Shown here piece by piece: positions 45,467 through 59,890 of a stretch of DNA of 64,000 bases. Within the stretch, counting starts at the first letter, position 1, and every line of letters starts with the position of its first letter. Position numbers and translations under genes: made by a program. The notes under the pieces are model-generated. The model was not told the DNA's origin, did not search any database, and saw only the letters and a list, made by a program, of their open reading frames with translations. Origin of the DNA: Hyperoplus lanceolatus (Eukaryota; Chordata; Actinopteri; Uranoscopiformes; Ammodytidae); assembly GCA_026929865.2 (NCBI GenBank), contig CM049402.1, positions 26,419,001-26,483,000 on the forward strand, given 5' to 3'.

Positions 45467-45503
45467 CTTTTGACGTGTCTGGTACTACCAGACACGTCAA
45501 AAG
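45467..45503. repeat. Perfect 18-bp inverted repeat with 1-base centre
   Basis: CTTTTGACGTGTCTGGTA, a single C, then its exact reverse complement. GACTGGTAGTAC follows directly as a partial third copy of one arm. Confidence 0.85.
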
Positions 45504-45523
45504 ACTGGTAGTACATTTTCAAT

Positions 45524-45699
45524 GACATGCGAGTGGAGAGAGACGCACTACCGTTCTACAGACGTGGCGACAAGCGGCCGCACTAAACTGTTGTTACGTC
45601 TGTAACGCAGCTATTGACATGCGAGTGGAGAGAGAAGAGTCCGCAGTTCTACAGACGGAGCGACAAGCGGCCGCACAGCTAAACTGTCACGTCTGTGCT

Positions 45700-45700
<1 letters not shown>
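45524..45700. repeat. 92-bp imperfect tandem duplication
   Basis: The two units share GACATGCGAGTGGAGAGAGA, AGTTCTACAGACG/CGTTCTACAGACG, GCGACAAGCGGCCGCAC, TAAACTGT and CACGTCTGT/TACGTCTGT. Unit starts are 45524 and 45616. Confidence 0.8.
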
Positions 45701-45745
<45 letters not shown>

Positions 45746-45749
45746 GCGC
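45699..45749. repeat. (CT)n(CA)n(CG)n compound microsatellite
   Basis: CT run, then CA (45713-45730), then about nine uninterrupted CG units (45731-45749). Alternating CG/CA tracts can adopt Z-DNA. Confidence 0.9.
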
Positions 45750-46437
45750 TGGCAAACTGGCACAGCTGAACAGTGTTTAACTTTTCTCTCCTCAATGAGA
45801 TGGTGATATTCACCATTCTTCTGTATTCAAGTCAAGATTGTATGATGAACATAAAGCAGCCTGTTTCTTTTGCTGCTTTCTCTTGTAGCGACATGAATCT
45901 AATGAGATGAAACAGCTGGAGCATTGCTGTTCGCCCCGTTCCTTCCACCAAACACTAAAGTGAAACCTAGACCTAATCCACAAAGTAGACATTTAAACCA
46001 AACCAAACTGAATAACTAGTCCACTTATTAACTAAACAAATGTTAACAATATGAGTAGATATTTTACAGCAGCGACACAGGGTTGTAAACAAAAGTTGTT
46101 TCCATGGTTACCGCACGGCGTTTCCTCGCGGAGCCTCCTATCTCCACCGGTCCATGTCGAGTGCACAGACAGTCTCCTCCCGTCTGAAAACGCCTTTAGA
46201 TGACTTCACTTTTAATGCCCTTAGTTCATTCTAGAGCTAGCATCCAGTCTGCCCTGGGCTTATGAGGCTATAACGTGCCCAATAAACCACTCGGCCGAGT
46301 ACGTGGGTACAACATAAAGTATTAAAAAGGCACTTCCGGTTTAACGGGAATTCCCGGGATCTCCCGGGAGGAGGCTCTTTTTTCCCGGGAATTGAAAAGG
46401 GTCAATTCCGGGAATTTTCGGCAACCCTAGTGAAGAC

Positions 46438-47310
46438 CTTTCAGTCAGTCTACCAAAGGCTTGAGAAATACGATTACTTTTTAGGCTTCTACTTTGAGAT
46501 AGACGATAGATGTTAATACTTGCATGGGAAATACTTGTTTCATCATTATTTTTAGAGCAAAACAAGTTCTAACGTAACATTTATGTATTGGTCTTTTGTT
46601 TGACTGTCTGGTGATTCAAAGGTTGTTTGCATGGCTCCTTATTTGGCCAAAAAATCAATTATCCAGAAATAAAAAAACATGTAATTTTATTTTTTTTTTC
46701 TAGAGGATGTATTTATTTAAAGCTACCTGTATATTTTCCATTAGAAACAATGTGTATCAGAATTATCAGATATATCAGTTGTGTGCTTATCTGCACAGTG
46801 CCCCCCCATGTTACATGGGTAACGTGTTGGTTTTGTTTTGTAAACAGAAGATTCAGACATAGCTCCTCCCCAGCTCCTTCCCGGTAGGCCACTTCACGCA
46901 CATTTTTGTGTGACTCCATACTTTCTTTAATGAAAATGTTGCATAGTCAGCCTTTAAATATCTTCTAGTCTTCTTTATTTTCCACATTAAACTGCACATT
47001 TATTTTCCTCATATATCCATACCATTAGTTGCCAACAAAATAACAACCTGAATTAATCATATAATAAAACACAATTTATTTGAACTCTATGTCCAAGCCG
47101 ATAATGGTCCTAATGGAAACACAAAATGGAAAGGAACAGGATAGTTTTTGGCCTCAATGGTTCATGAATTGCTCATTCCAACTGACAATGTCATATAATA
47201 ATGTCAACTACCAGGATGTGTAACCTGTAACAGTGATGTAATGGTGAAGCGACACACCTACAGGAAGTCAGACAACGTCATATGCACAACTGTATAAAAA
47301 TGAATGAAGA
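46438..47310. other. Unassigned non-coding stretch
   Basis: No transposon ends or gene recognised between two hAT elements. Short frames at 46627-46919 have no motif. Confidence 0.4.
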
Positions 47311-47318
47311 ATAACCGT

Positions 47319-48739
47319 CAGAGGTGGGACCAAGTCATTGTTTAGCAAGTCACAAGTAAGTCTCAAGTCTTTGCCCTCAAGTCCCGAGTCAAGTCTCGAG
47401 TCAAGACAGGCAAGTCTCAAGTCAAGTCCCAAGTCCTGCAGTTTGAGCTTCGGGTCATTCCGAGTCCTTTTAACCAAAGAAGTAATAATATATTTACCCA
47501 AATCATGTTCGCTTTTAAAATTTATCTTTATTTATTAAAACAAGTGGAATTGAAATTGTGGGAAAAAAATTGTACGGACATTGCACTTCCTAAATGCATT
47601 ATTTACCAGTGATTTTTAACATTTAACTCATATTTTGCAATAATATTCTTCATTTTAAACCACTCCTTTACAGAATAAACACATTTATGAATTTGTTTTA
47701 TGTTGACCACCTCGTGATTTTTATACCCGAACAAAACTATCTTTGGTATCATTTTTTCCAACTGGCATGTTGTTTGACAGCACTTCATCTTCATTGGTTG
47801 TCCTGCAATTTCATTGGATGAATGCTCTCAGATCAAAACAACGTTGGTCTAATTTGATTGGTTGTACCGACAGCACATACATGCACAGACCCTCACACAT
47901 AGGCTACATGTAGAAACGGCCCCAAAGTATATAGGTTACAGTGTTGTTGTTTCTTATAGTGTGTTAAGATGTGTTTTGTTCAGTGTGGATGACATTATAG
48001 CTGTCAGTTAGTGGCAGTGACGTCAGTCGGCCGGAGAGTCTGTTTTGTTTCCTTTTCTTCTCTCTCTCGGTCAGGTGTGTGAGCGTGTATGTTGCCGCAG
48101 TAAGCGATCATTCCACAGTTGAGACGTGTTTATTTGAGTTTATGTGAATCACCCGTGTGTGAGTAAGTACATGCAGTCCCTATCACTGTTATAAATTACA
48201 GTTTATGGATGTTATTAACGGCCGCGATTCGCCGGTCGCATCAGCTGTTCTAGCGTCTCCTCACAAGCGGAATATAAGCTTGTTCTTTTCCCGCGATCTA
48301 TATGCTGCTGTGCCTGTGAAAGAAGGAAAATAAAGAGCGGATAAACCATACTCCTCCTCTCCTAGTCTCATGCTTATAGTCTGACGTTTTTGGCCTTAAG
48401 TGGTATTCTGGCCGACACCTCTGAAGTGAAGTCAGTGATAAGCAGATTAGCGCGGTACTGGTACATCCACCATTTTCCGCCGCTACACCTACATGATGAA
48501 AGATACAGAGCGGTAGGCCTACTTAACAATATACTTTTTAATCTTTGTGTTTTGGGGAAAGTAGCAAGTCTTATAAAGTCAAAAGGCTCAAGTCCAAGTC
48601 AAGCCACGAGTCATTGATGTTAAAGTCCAAGTCAAGTTGCAAGTCTCTTAACATTTTGTCAAGTCGAGTCTCTGGTCATCAAATTCATGACTTGAGTCTG
48701 ACTCGAGTCCAAGTCATGTGACTTGAGTCCACACCTCTG
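47319..48739. mobile_element. hAT element with dense AAGTC subterminal repeats (1421 bp)
   Basis: Left CAGAGGTGGGACCAAGTCA and right ...TGAGTCCACACCTCTG are inverted. The flanks are ATAACCGT (47311-47318) and ACAACCGT (48740-48747), an 8-bp duplication with one difference. About 150 bp inside each end is packed with CAAGTC/GACTTG units (TCTCAAGTC, CAAGTCCCAAGTC, GTCCAAGTCAAG), the likely transposase-binding region. The middle (48000-48370) has a GC-richer promoter-like stretch with CGGTCAGGTGTGTGAGCG, and no transposase frame. Confidence 0.85.
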
Positions 48740-48747
48740 ACAACCGT

Positions 48748-50418
48748 TGCATTAAAAACGTTATATTGTGGACATTATTTTGATCATTTCTACATACAAC
48801 TGACAACTGAACCCCAACTGTGCTGGCATTCTTGGATTAGTGATTGAATCATATTGCAAAGGAGATGCATGCATGGCATACAATTTACCGTGTGCTCATA
48901 AGCTGCAAGTCACCCACCCAACTCTTATCCCACACAAATACACGTACGATCACAGTGAATTGGATGGCATAGCCCACAGGGACGGAGCTAATCCTCAGCA
49001 TTTCCATTTATCAGCTGTGGGCAGAGACTGCTCCCTGTGCGGATCACAGCCCATCACATCTAACATTGTTTGAAAGGCTGTCGACCTTTTTCCCCGACAA
49101 AACAAAACCCTTTCATTTGCTCTCTCTCCCTCCGTTAATAGCATCTTACAAGGCCACAGGGCCAGTGTGTAATACCTCCCAAACATATTCAATTTCTTCA
49201 TAACTAAGAATAGATTATCTATCTAGCTCAACACGATTTATCATAATCATCATTGCGACCTTTTAGGGCCTTAAATAATCTGATGCAGGGATCCATAAAT
49301 CCTTGCGACACCACCATAATTTGTTTACAGCCACATATATTTGCTATACCATTCTTTAATCAATAGCAGTAAATCTAAAGTCACTTTTGCTGCGCACTTC
49401 CCCTTTCATAAAAAAAAAAAACCTTGTTGAGAAGGGAGCAGTTGAGGCCTAAGGAATTGCACCCACACCTCTCCTGGCTCGTGCTCTCACAAGTTCGAAA
49501 TGAGCTTATATCAGATTGTTAATTGTATACACTTTGGAGTATAGCGAGGGACAGTCCATGGGGATTTGATGGATTAAGATAACAGAAATGATGGTGTCAT
49601 AACTGGAGATAATCAACTGATTCATTAAGATAAGAGAAGGGAATGATAGCTAGGAGGGATCTTTTCCACAGCACTTGTTCACAGCTTGTTTCACCATTTT
49701 GCTCATTAAGTGAAAATTAAACGGCAAGCTGTTGTTTCTCTTTAGTGTGCCAGTATTAAACCTACTGAATGCTGACGGGCTGTCGTCAAACTGCCAACTA
49801 TCCAGCGGCTCACAGGTACAAAAACATGAAGTCAGCTTCAGAACCGAAAGAGCAGCGCAGAGCCGAGTCTTAACCACTGGTTCCCAATGAAGTGAAGTTG
49901 ATTTTCTTACAAACATGTTTTTACTAGGTATCAGACAATTAGTTAATGTTACATAGAACCTTCTGTGTGCTTTTCTGTACTCACATGTTTGCTTGGTTGA
50001 ATCACCATATGCTGCATCACACATGCAACCACCGACTAGATTAAGTCAGATTTTGTCCTCCTAAATTGGTCAGCCCTAGCTAATTCTGGTAGCCACATTT
50101 TCACCAGCGCGGCTGTTGACGGAGTGCTTGATTGAACACTCAACTGTCTGGACATTGGACAATCATATGGATTCCTGGCAGATCAGAAATGATTTGGCGG
50201 GCTGCCGTTTGAGCAGTTCTACGATCAGATTATCCACAGGGCTGCTGTCAAAATATCTGTTGTAAACACTATTTAGCTTGTTTTGTTATTATTGGAGTAG
50301 TATATAGTCAGATATTGTCTGTCTCGCGCAGCCATTTGCAGGTCAGTAGTATTGCTTTATTTTCAGGGTATAATTGTACACAGTAATTGTAACACTGTCT
50401 TTCTCCCACCACTTTACC
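48748..50418. other. Unique non-coding stretch, possible regulatory sequence
   Basis: No transposon pair or gene. The block at about 48930-49170 is repeat-free, with balanced composition (CAGCTGTGGGCAGAGACTG, TGACCTTTTTCCCCGAC-like, CCGTTAATAGC), and could be a conserved non-coding element. The 124-codon minus frame at 49650-50024 has no recognisable domain. Confidence 0.35.
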
Positions 50419-50426
50419 TTTTAAAG

Positions 50427-51293
50427 TAGGGCTGTCAAACAATTAACATTTTTAATCAGATTAATCACAGGATTCTGTGGATTAATCACGATTAATTACA
50501 ATTAATTTTACCATTCGAAATATGCCCGAAAAATTCGAATTATCTTTGTATATTGTTGTATGAACGGAAAGATAAATGACAGAAGGTGGATATGTACATT
50601 TAGAATTAGTATGTTTATTAATTGAAAATCCAAATGATGGTTTTAATACTGAAAATACATTTAAATCAAATTAAAATATATAGGCCTACCTACCAAACCA
50701 TAATTCAATTGGTCTGTCTCTTTACTATGTCTTGGGGCAAATATAGGATAGGCTATAGAATGGCATTTATTTGGTGAATCTATAGGTTGTGCATTCTTGA
50801 ATACAATTTGATTACAGTTTGCGGTGTGTGTGTTCGCGTGCACATGCGTTTGTACGCGCGACCACGTCCTAGGGGACTGTTCATGTGTGCCAGGAAGCCG
50901 ACGTTATGTTGATGTCTACTCACACACACCTCTGAAAACTGCAGACGTTTGTGTCCTCGCGGGCTCTGAACAGAGCGGACAATGTTTCTCCTCATGTTGC
51001 TCCCGACATCAACTGTCACCCACGGCAGTTGATTTTATATACTATCTATGCCCCCGACACAGACGTGGCCGTTGGCAATTTAAAACTTTAAAACACGGCA
51101 TGGGCTAACGTGCTGCTATGTTTGGCTGCACGCAGCTACTGACCCTGGGTCAGCCACAACGTTAAGAGTGACTGTAGTACATAGCCGGTGGGATGCACGG
51201 GGCGGACCATTCTGCGCATGCGTTAAAAAAATTAACGCCGATAATTCCAGAAATGAGTCACCCTGCGTTAACGCGTTAATTTTGACAGCCCTA
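50427..51293. mobile_element. hAT element (TAGGGCTGTCAA ends), 867 bp
   Basis: Left TAGGGCTGTCAAACAATTAA and right ...TTAATTTTGACAGCCCTA are inverted. The flanks are TTTTAAAG (50419-50426) and CTTTAAAG (51294-51301), an 8-bp duplication with one change. The subterminal ATTAATC/GATTAAT and GCGTTAACGCGTTAA arrays are typical of a common fish hAT MITE family. There is no transposase; the overlapping frames at 50780-51108 on both strands lack motifs. Confidence 0.85.
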
Positions 51294-51301
51294 CTTTAAA
51301 G

Positions 51302-52324
<1,023 letters not shown>

Positions 52325-55275
52325 AGTGTGAGAGAGGGGGAGCCAAATTAGTTTGAATACCTGCGAGGAAAGGGAAGCTTTAAAGGATGCAGCAGCATTA
52401 CTGTCAGCTTGTCGCCTGGCGCACACAGGAGAGAGGGCTTATGCTCAAATGTGAGCACACAGTATTTCGACACACACATGCAATCTGGCGTATGCATGCA
52501 TGTGACACACTGCCTCGCAGCACTGCCAAGTGCAGGGTTAAAATGTGGGTGGACTCTAGCTGGAAAACCTCATTAAGTTTTAATTCCTTTCTGTATCCTA
52601 TTTCTATAATGGGGAATTGATTTTTACTTAGTGCACTGGACCAGAAATAATTCTATTTCAAATCATTTTATTCTCCTCTGTTTGTCTTTGAGTGTTTGTG
52701 TGGCTTTGTGTGTATGTGTGTGTCTTTGACTGTGTGAGTTTTTCTTCCTACGTTTAGCGGGGATGCTGTTGTTTTTTATCCGTTTGGAGCAAGACAACGT
52801 GTGTCTTTCTTTTTAAACACACTGTTTAGCTGTGCTAATGGATGCACTTGCTAATGCTTCCCTCAAGTAAATATCTACACTACACTACCTTCAGTTTCGA
52901 ACATAATATCTGGTTGTACTTCAAATAATGACAGGATGCCATTATTGTGAGATAACTGTGTAATTTGCTTTGCAGGATGAAATCAGCCCCCCCCCCTCAC
53001 ACACACACTTAAATCAACAAACAATTCATACTTACTTGAAAATAATTTCTTTAAATAAATGTCTGTGAAACATGTTGTCAGTGTGTAAGGGATGACACTT
53101 TTCAGATCAACTTATTTAGCAAATTCTAAGATGTATCTTGTTGTTATCTGCAGTGACATTAGTTCCTCGTGTGAGCACTGAGTTGGGATAGAAATACCAT
53201 TCACCACCCTATTGCAGGCTTAAGCACTGGCTGGAGCTGGTATACAACGTGTCAAACATGCTGAGATCTGTCAAAACACCATGATATTAAATACATAGCT
53301 GCTAGTGAGGCAAAAGTTGAATAGTGTTTAGGAAATCCAGCTTGATGCTAGCTTGTCACATCATGAAAGGTCAAGTATGCCATGTAAATTCCATAGATAT
53401 GGCTTTAGGAAATGGCATTCAGTTCTACATCCACACTTGCTTTAAGTCAACAGGATGCCAGTTTAGGTACAGATTTTAACAGAGAGGATATGACAATAGA
53501 TAATTTTAGATCCTTTCATTCATACAGCAAAGTGCTTAAGATAAATTTGTATTTTTATATACAGTATATTATTGGGGGGGGGGGTACTTTTCTTGCATGC
53601 TCAGTGTACTATAAGTGACGGCATCGACAACGTTTACCGTATGCTTTCTGCTTACGAGCATGATGAGGAGGATCACTGACACAATCAATCTTGATAGAGT
53701 TAAGGAGGCTTCCAGCCCCTTTATCAGACATTTGCTCTCTGTGGGTGTGAAAGTCTCCACAGGCTGCAGCTCCTGGCCTAGCAGCCAGCACTGGCTTCAC
53801 TTACTGAGACGACTAATAGGCCGCTAGCCCAGAACCACATCATATTAGAATCGATTGGGATTCGATGCTGTTATATCAAATTCACAGTGTTGACGATACT
53901 CTCCTCTTTGTGAAGAACGACTGCTCTGTTTTATCCAGTTTGACATTAAAACAATCCTGGTTATTATTGGGTATTGTTTATGCTCAGTTCCTGTCTACTT
54001 TCTTAACTCCCTTCCATTCACAGTCCATTTGTCTTCTCTCTCTCCCACCCAATGTACCTTGCTCCCTTCCTGTTTCTTCCACGAAACCAGACACTTTTAT
54101 TGAGGCTGAACTCTTCCAAGTCCCGCATATCTTCCCACTGCCTTCACCTTGCCCTCCGCTTCCTCGCATCCGCTCAATTGCACCTATTTTTCCGAGTTCC
54201 ACCTTTGGTGCAAAGAGTCCTTCTCTGGGGATCCCAAAGCAATAATACAGCGTTCGAGGCAAAGGCAATAATCAAATCTAACGCTCTCGCTGATCTAACT
54301 TCCCTAACCCCGCTTATTCCTAAATTTATTAGACATGGAAGAGAGGAGGGATTGAGGAATTCAATGTGTGTGTATGTGTGGCTCCGAGGGTGGTTTCAGG
54401 AGACATATTTCTTATTGCTTTGGGTTTTTTACCTGGCAAAAGGCCCTCTATCTGTTCAGAAAAAAAAGTATTACTTTGAGGGGCTTTCAGAGAGTAAATA
54501 TTGTTTTTAAATTACCTTTTGGCACTAGATTGAGTTTCTTTTCTGCACAGGCATGTCGTTTCACATCTTTTCATGATGTCTTTTAAATCGGAATTGTAAG
54601 TGTAAGGAGTGATTGATCGCATCAACCAAAGAACATGACCTGACTGTTTGATGGATGGAAGTGGATAGAAAATAGACACAGAGACATCTTCACTGTGTTT
54701 ATTCGACAGGGCTGGAGGAGATGATGCGCTCTCAATTTAAATGAACATTTTAAAAAAGTGATAATTACAAATGTGTCCATGTACTCCTCTGCACCTTATA
54801 TATTCCCTGTCTTTGACTTTTCCTTTTACCATGTCCAACATACAGCGTATGAATATCAAGTTGCGTCTGGATTTATCTAGAAGGACTTCACTGTTTCCCT
54901 GTTTTTGCTGTTTTTATCACTATAGCAATGCATCTGTAATGAAGGGTGACCGAAATACCTCTGTAATATGATCCAAGCTGTTCATTTGGGACGATTCAAT
55001 TTAATTTACTCTTAAGTGGTTTCACTGTGGAATTTCTCACATCCCCTCCGTAGAAAACTGACAATCTGAATAATATGGGACCTGCAAAACTAAAAGTAAT
55101 GGAAAGATCTCATTAAAACTTGAGGGGGTAGTAATAATGTAATGCAATACCTCTATGTTGAAATGGGGAAACTAGGATAACTATTGGCTGGTGTCCAGAG
55201 AGACAGCATCAAGTGTTGAAACACAGATGTGATTAATGATCAAGTCATCAATTCTATCCCTCCAATCTTATGTGC
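52325..55275. other. Unassigned non-coding stretch with homopolymers
   Basis: Contains a C-run near 52987-52996 and a G-run near 53574-53584. The several 60-150-codon frames (53865-54510 on both strands) overlap each other and show no conserved motif. I could not match any stretch to a host exon. Confidence 0.4.
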
Positions 55276-55283
55276 CTAGTCTC

Positions 55284-56893
55284 CAGAGTTGGAAAGAGTA
55301 CAAAAATATTCTACTCAAGTAAAAGTATGATTACTTGGATGAATTTTTACTTAAGTAAAAGTAAAAGTACTAGTCTAAAAATCTACTTAAGTAAAAGTGA
55401 AAAAGTAGCTGATTAAAAATGTACTTAAAGTAAACGTTACTAGTTACTTTTTAACAGAGGGAGGGGGCGGGGGTCTCTTCTGTGTAGGGCATTCTTTATA
55501 TAGACAAGGGGATATAAATCTCAAACTAGTTTTGTTTAATTAATGCAACACTTTTACAAATTAAAGTGCACAAATTAAACAAATCATGTCACCACACATG
55601 TATGGATGTATACTGTGTCATTATACTTTAGATAAGCAAATATGGAGCAAATTGTCTGTTAATGTGGGAATTTAACCGGTCTACAGACCTAAACAGACTG
55701 CAGCTGCAGTTCTAATAATGTAATTGTGTACAATTGATCTAAACCATGGAAATTGCAAGGTTAGGCTGCTCGATTTTGACAAAAATCATAATCATGATTA
55801 TTTTGTTTGACATTGTGTATCACAATTATTAGACAATTATTCATTGATTTAAGAACTGCAACATGCACTTATTTAACATTTGAAACCATGACTTTTGACT
55901 TTAAACATATCCTAATTGAACTGAAAACAAGGAAAATGCAAATAGCCTAAGTAAAACATATTTTTTATAATTAAATAAAATAAGTGTCAAAATCAAAAAC
56001 CGTTGCAAATGTTGTTGATAGGACACGTCTTTTGCTGGCAAGAATGGGAGGGCATATTTTAATGTATATCTCATGGAGCTGGCTGGATAAGCAAGTTGCA
56101 TTGTAGGCTACAGTGTTCTTAAATGATGACTGTTGTGGTGGCAAGAGTCAAGGAGCTTTAAACTCCTGTGTTTTTTATTCCTTTATTGCTTGGTCATAGA
56201 CCACTTGGATTCGACTTAAAGTGAGTAAACTAATTGGTCGTGATGTTTTGAGGTGCAGCTGGGTCACATATGACTTTTTTTCTTTCTCTCTCACGGTCGC
56301 GCATGTCATCTGACTCACGTGTCCGTGCATAACATATCTTGCACATTGTTTTAGTCTATTACTTTTACCTTTCTTCTTGAGCAAAGGCTGACTTTCTGCC
56401 GTCTTCTGGAAGTTTTAAAAAGCTCCCGGCAACACGCACCGTCTCCATCCTACTCTGCGCTGAAAGCTAGGGAGGGGCCGATCGCACGGCTGGATGAAAG
56501 GTTTGCTGCATTTAAAAGCCTTCACGTCTTCACGTGCGGTACAATGACAGTTTAACTAGGATTATTTTCTTCTAATGATAGAGGGAAGCAATGTTTGTTG
56601 CTATCATTTAGTCGCAATGATCCTGTCGATCATTCTCTGTTAGTTTCCGGTATTGTGCCGGAAAAATAAAAGCCCCCCGCAATATTTCTTTTCTTTTCTC
56701 TCTGTTAGCCTATCTATTGTTTTACTCAGTAACGCAAGTAATATAAAATGTAGCGAAGTACAATACTTCAAAATAAACATACTCAAAGTAAAAGTAAAAG
56801 TATAAGTTTTAAAAATCACTTAAAAAATTACAAGTACACGAAAAAACTACTCAATTACAGGAACGCGAGTAAATGTAATTCGCTACACCCCTG
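55284..56893. mobile_element. hAT element with AAGTA subterminal repeats (1610 bp)
   Basis: Left CAGAGTTGGAAAGAGTAC and right ...TTCGCTACACCCCTG, flanked by a perfect 8-bp duplication CTAGTCTC (55276-55283, 56894-56901). Both subterminal regions are packed with AAGTAAAAGTA and TACTTAAGTA units. No transposase frame is recognisable. Two smaller relatives appear in the window (39107-39482 and a relic at 10233-10350). Confidence 0.87.
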
Positions 56894-56901
56894 CTAGTCT
56901 C

Positions 56902-58567
56902 ACTCAACACTCAATCTGTACAGATGTGTTTAGCAGTAGATCATGGCTGCTACAGTACACTGTGTCTGACTAGACAACATCCATCATTATGAAGACAGGC
57001 TGAGAGGAATGTTTTCTTATGAAGAGAACATTTCCCCAACTTTAGGAAGAAGGTTTGAACTTCAGTAATGCCCCATATCGATTTGAAACCCAATATGCAA
57101 ACATTCAGAAAGTGATTTGGCTTGCGCACACAATCTACTATCAGCACACCGGCCTCTAACTAAATCATCACATATCCGAGACATACTGTAGATTCACCAC
57201 TGGACATGATTAACTGATCTACGCTTATTTTGCCTAACCCAGACACCTTCCCCCAGGGTGAGCTTCACTGTGGATCTTATTTGTGGCAGGTGCATCTCAG
57301 GTGCTGTAGGGTTTTAAAATAATGGCATGGATACATTTTTCCGCACCTTTTTTGATTGACAAATTATCATATTTTAAGCGCATTTCTGAGGTGAAAATAA
57401 TGTGTTTGTTATCATGTTAATGTTGAGTTGAGTCTTTGACCTAAATCTAGGATGAAGCACTTGTGACTTCAGACTGAATCCAGGGAGTTAGTTTTCCCAA
57501 ATTATTAAAAAAGTAGTGCATGTCCAGGGCCTTCCAGGGTTTCTGTTTTTTTGTCCTTGTTTAACTTCAACAAAATCATTAGTCATCAATTTATTACCAA
57601 TAGCTAGGAAGTAGCATAGTGTACAGGTGCAGCATCTTTTGGTTCGGCCAAGATGTGCAGTTGTGTGTCATGTGTCTAAGCATGAAAACATACTGTCCAT
57701 TGTGCTGTTTATTGATGTCACCAGGTGGCTGCATGTATAGTGACATGCTGTGTTCTTCTTATTCAGAACTCAGTTAGTTTGAAATAAACATACACAATAC
57801 ACATTTTTAGTATCAGCACATCTTCAAATCTTAACAAATAATAGGTGACAAATAAAAGGAAAAACCTTTCCTGAGTTTATATTACAAACCGGTACTTTTT
57901 AAAAAAAAATCTGTACAAAAAAAGAAAAAAAGGAGGGAAAAAAGGAGTAATTTCTAACATTTAAGGGAAGGGATCAGAGGAAGAGACTGTATTTGCAATA
58001 AATAAAAATGCAGCTTATTGCAATACAAATTATATTGAATCAACCCCCCAAAACCTCAGCAATCAGCATGTGTCAATAAAAGTGGAACTGCCCTCAGGCA
58101 TACTTAACAAGCGTTTGCAAAGAGGAAAGTTTAACTTGATGTACTCACAAATGTGTGGATTATATGGATATGCATGTTGTTATTTACTCAATAATTCCGT
58201 GAGCTGCCATAACTCAACATCGTTGAGTCATACTTGTGCATGTTAAACTGAGGCAGAATGCCTATTAAGTCACTGATTTCATTTTCACAGCCAAACACTG
58301 AGGCTTTGGCCGTGGCTTATGCCTCTCAGCGTCTCTGCCTTAATCATAGCACTCAGCATCCCAACATCCCCCCCGAAAAGCTGTCAGGATGGGGAGAAAG
58401 CACTGGGATTAATAAATGGATGTCACAGGTGACTCCTCACACCTTTTAGTTTTGCAAAAAGAAAGCATTAAGCAATTCCAGTCCTGAGGGCCATGGCCCA
58501 GTAAACACAGGCCAGGTTTGATGAATCACATTCCAAGCCTGTGTGTGTGTATGTGTGTGTGTGTGTA

Positions 58568-58617
<50 letters not shown>

Positions 58618-59890
58618 CAGTTACTGGCAATGCTCTTACTTGACTGTGTAGAGTTTGTAACCATATAATCAACAAAGGTATGTGCCTCACGCTGCTACTG
58701 CACTTTCTGCTAAATATTTATTCTAATGTGTGTATCCTGCAAATGCCAAGTCCTAAACCTATCAAACTTAACAGAGCCATGCTTACACCACCCACGAAAC
58801 CTACGCAGATAGCTATTGCACAAGTGTCCATGTGGAATATCACACCGTAGTCCTTATATAGTATAGTTCAGACCCATAATGGACCCTTCAGATAGAGAGC
58901 TGAGGTATTAATGCAAAGAACAGCATATGAAAGAGAAATAGAAAATATGTACTGTAGGTTTAAAAATTAAAACATGTGACCCTCTTTTGCTGCCACTGCA
59001 AAGCCAGAATTAACTTTTGGCTGATCATCTGAAAGCTCTGTTTCTCGCCTGTTTGTGAAAGACCCTCTTCCCTCACATCGTAGCCACTACTTTGGTGATT
59101 GCAATTAGGCCTGAGCCAAATAGTTAACACTTGAATCAGTACCCTTAACCAACAGCCAAGCTTCAGAACTTGTGATTGTTCCAGGACTTATTAAAAAAAA
59201 GAAAGAAAAAAAACGAAGTGCTGATATAATGGCAGTGTCTTACAATAAGAACATATTGAAATAGATGAAAATAGCCAGAAGTGTTGCAGACATAGCTTGG
59301 CTGAAAATAAGGAAAAACAAAACGTCTGCAAATCTAAGTCAACTATAATGTCTCAATAACTTTAACACATACTGTGTAGCAAAACAAACACCAGACCTAA
59401 CTTAACATAATGAATATAAACAGAGGATATGAGATGAACAGACTTTTTCATGGTTACCGCAAATACGTTTTCTCCTCCCCTCCATAGTCGGAAGCCGAAT
59501 GAAGACAAACTGAGGCAGTGGGGGGGATAAATACAGTAAGGCCGGGCAGACAAAGTGGTAGACAGACATAGAGGCCAACAGAGAGAGCTCACGTGGAGAC
59601 AGCAGGGAGACTCGCTGATCAATTATTCAGTCAAGCACTAGGGTTTCCTGGAACAGGCAATGTGCGGCACGGGCGGTCAAGGGGGTTGGTTCGGTGGAGG
59701 AAGATACCGAATTGAATCCAGTATTCCATTCAACCAGCACCACTGCCAACAACTAGTGCTGGTAACTGAGACTTCCCTGAATACCAAGCCAACCCTAGCT
59801 GTTTTGGAATTTACTGTGGAACAAGAAAAAAGCGGGATAGTATACCCACATAGGTTAAAAGGTCACCGGTGTAGCCACGAAACAGACTCA
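56902..59890. other. Unassigned non-coding stretch
   Basis: No gene or transposon end was found apart from the (GT)n at 58541-58614 and poly-A/G patches near 57900-57945. Confidence 0.4.
58541..58614. repeat. (GT)n microsatellite with interruptions
   Basis: Two GT runs separated by ATGTG and AATG interruptions. Confidence 0.95.

Larger units (their letters stand above)
45283..46429. mobile_element. hAT element (TAGGGTTGCC ends), 1147 bp
   Basis: Left TAGGGTTGCCGGACGGGT and right ...TTCGGCAACCCTA are inverted over 11 bp, flanked by a perfect 8-bp duplication GTGAAGAC (45275-45282, 46430-46437). Subterminal regions are rich in CCCGGGA/TCCCGGG palindromes (GGGATTCCCGGGAA left, GGGAATTCCCGGGA right). 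No transposase. The interior has an 18-bp-arm palindrome, a 92-bp tandem duplication and a CT/CA/CG repeat. Confidence 0.88.

Noticed and set aside
54052..54510. 152-codon plus frame
   Set aside because: It overlaps other frames on both strands and shows no conserved motif, signal peptide or plausible exon borders.
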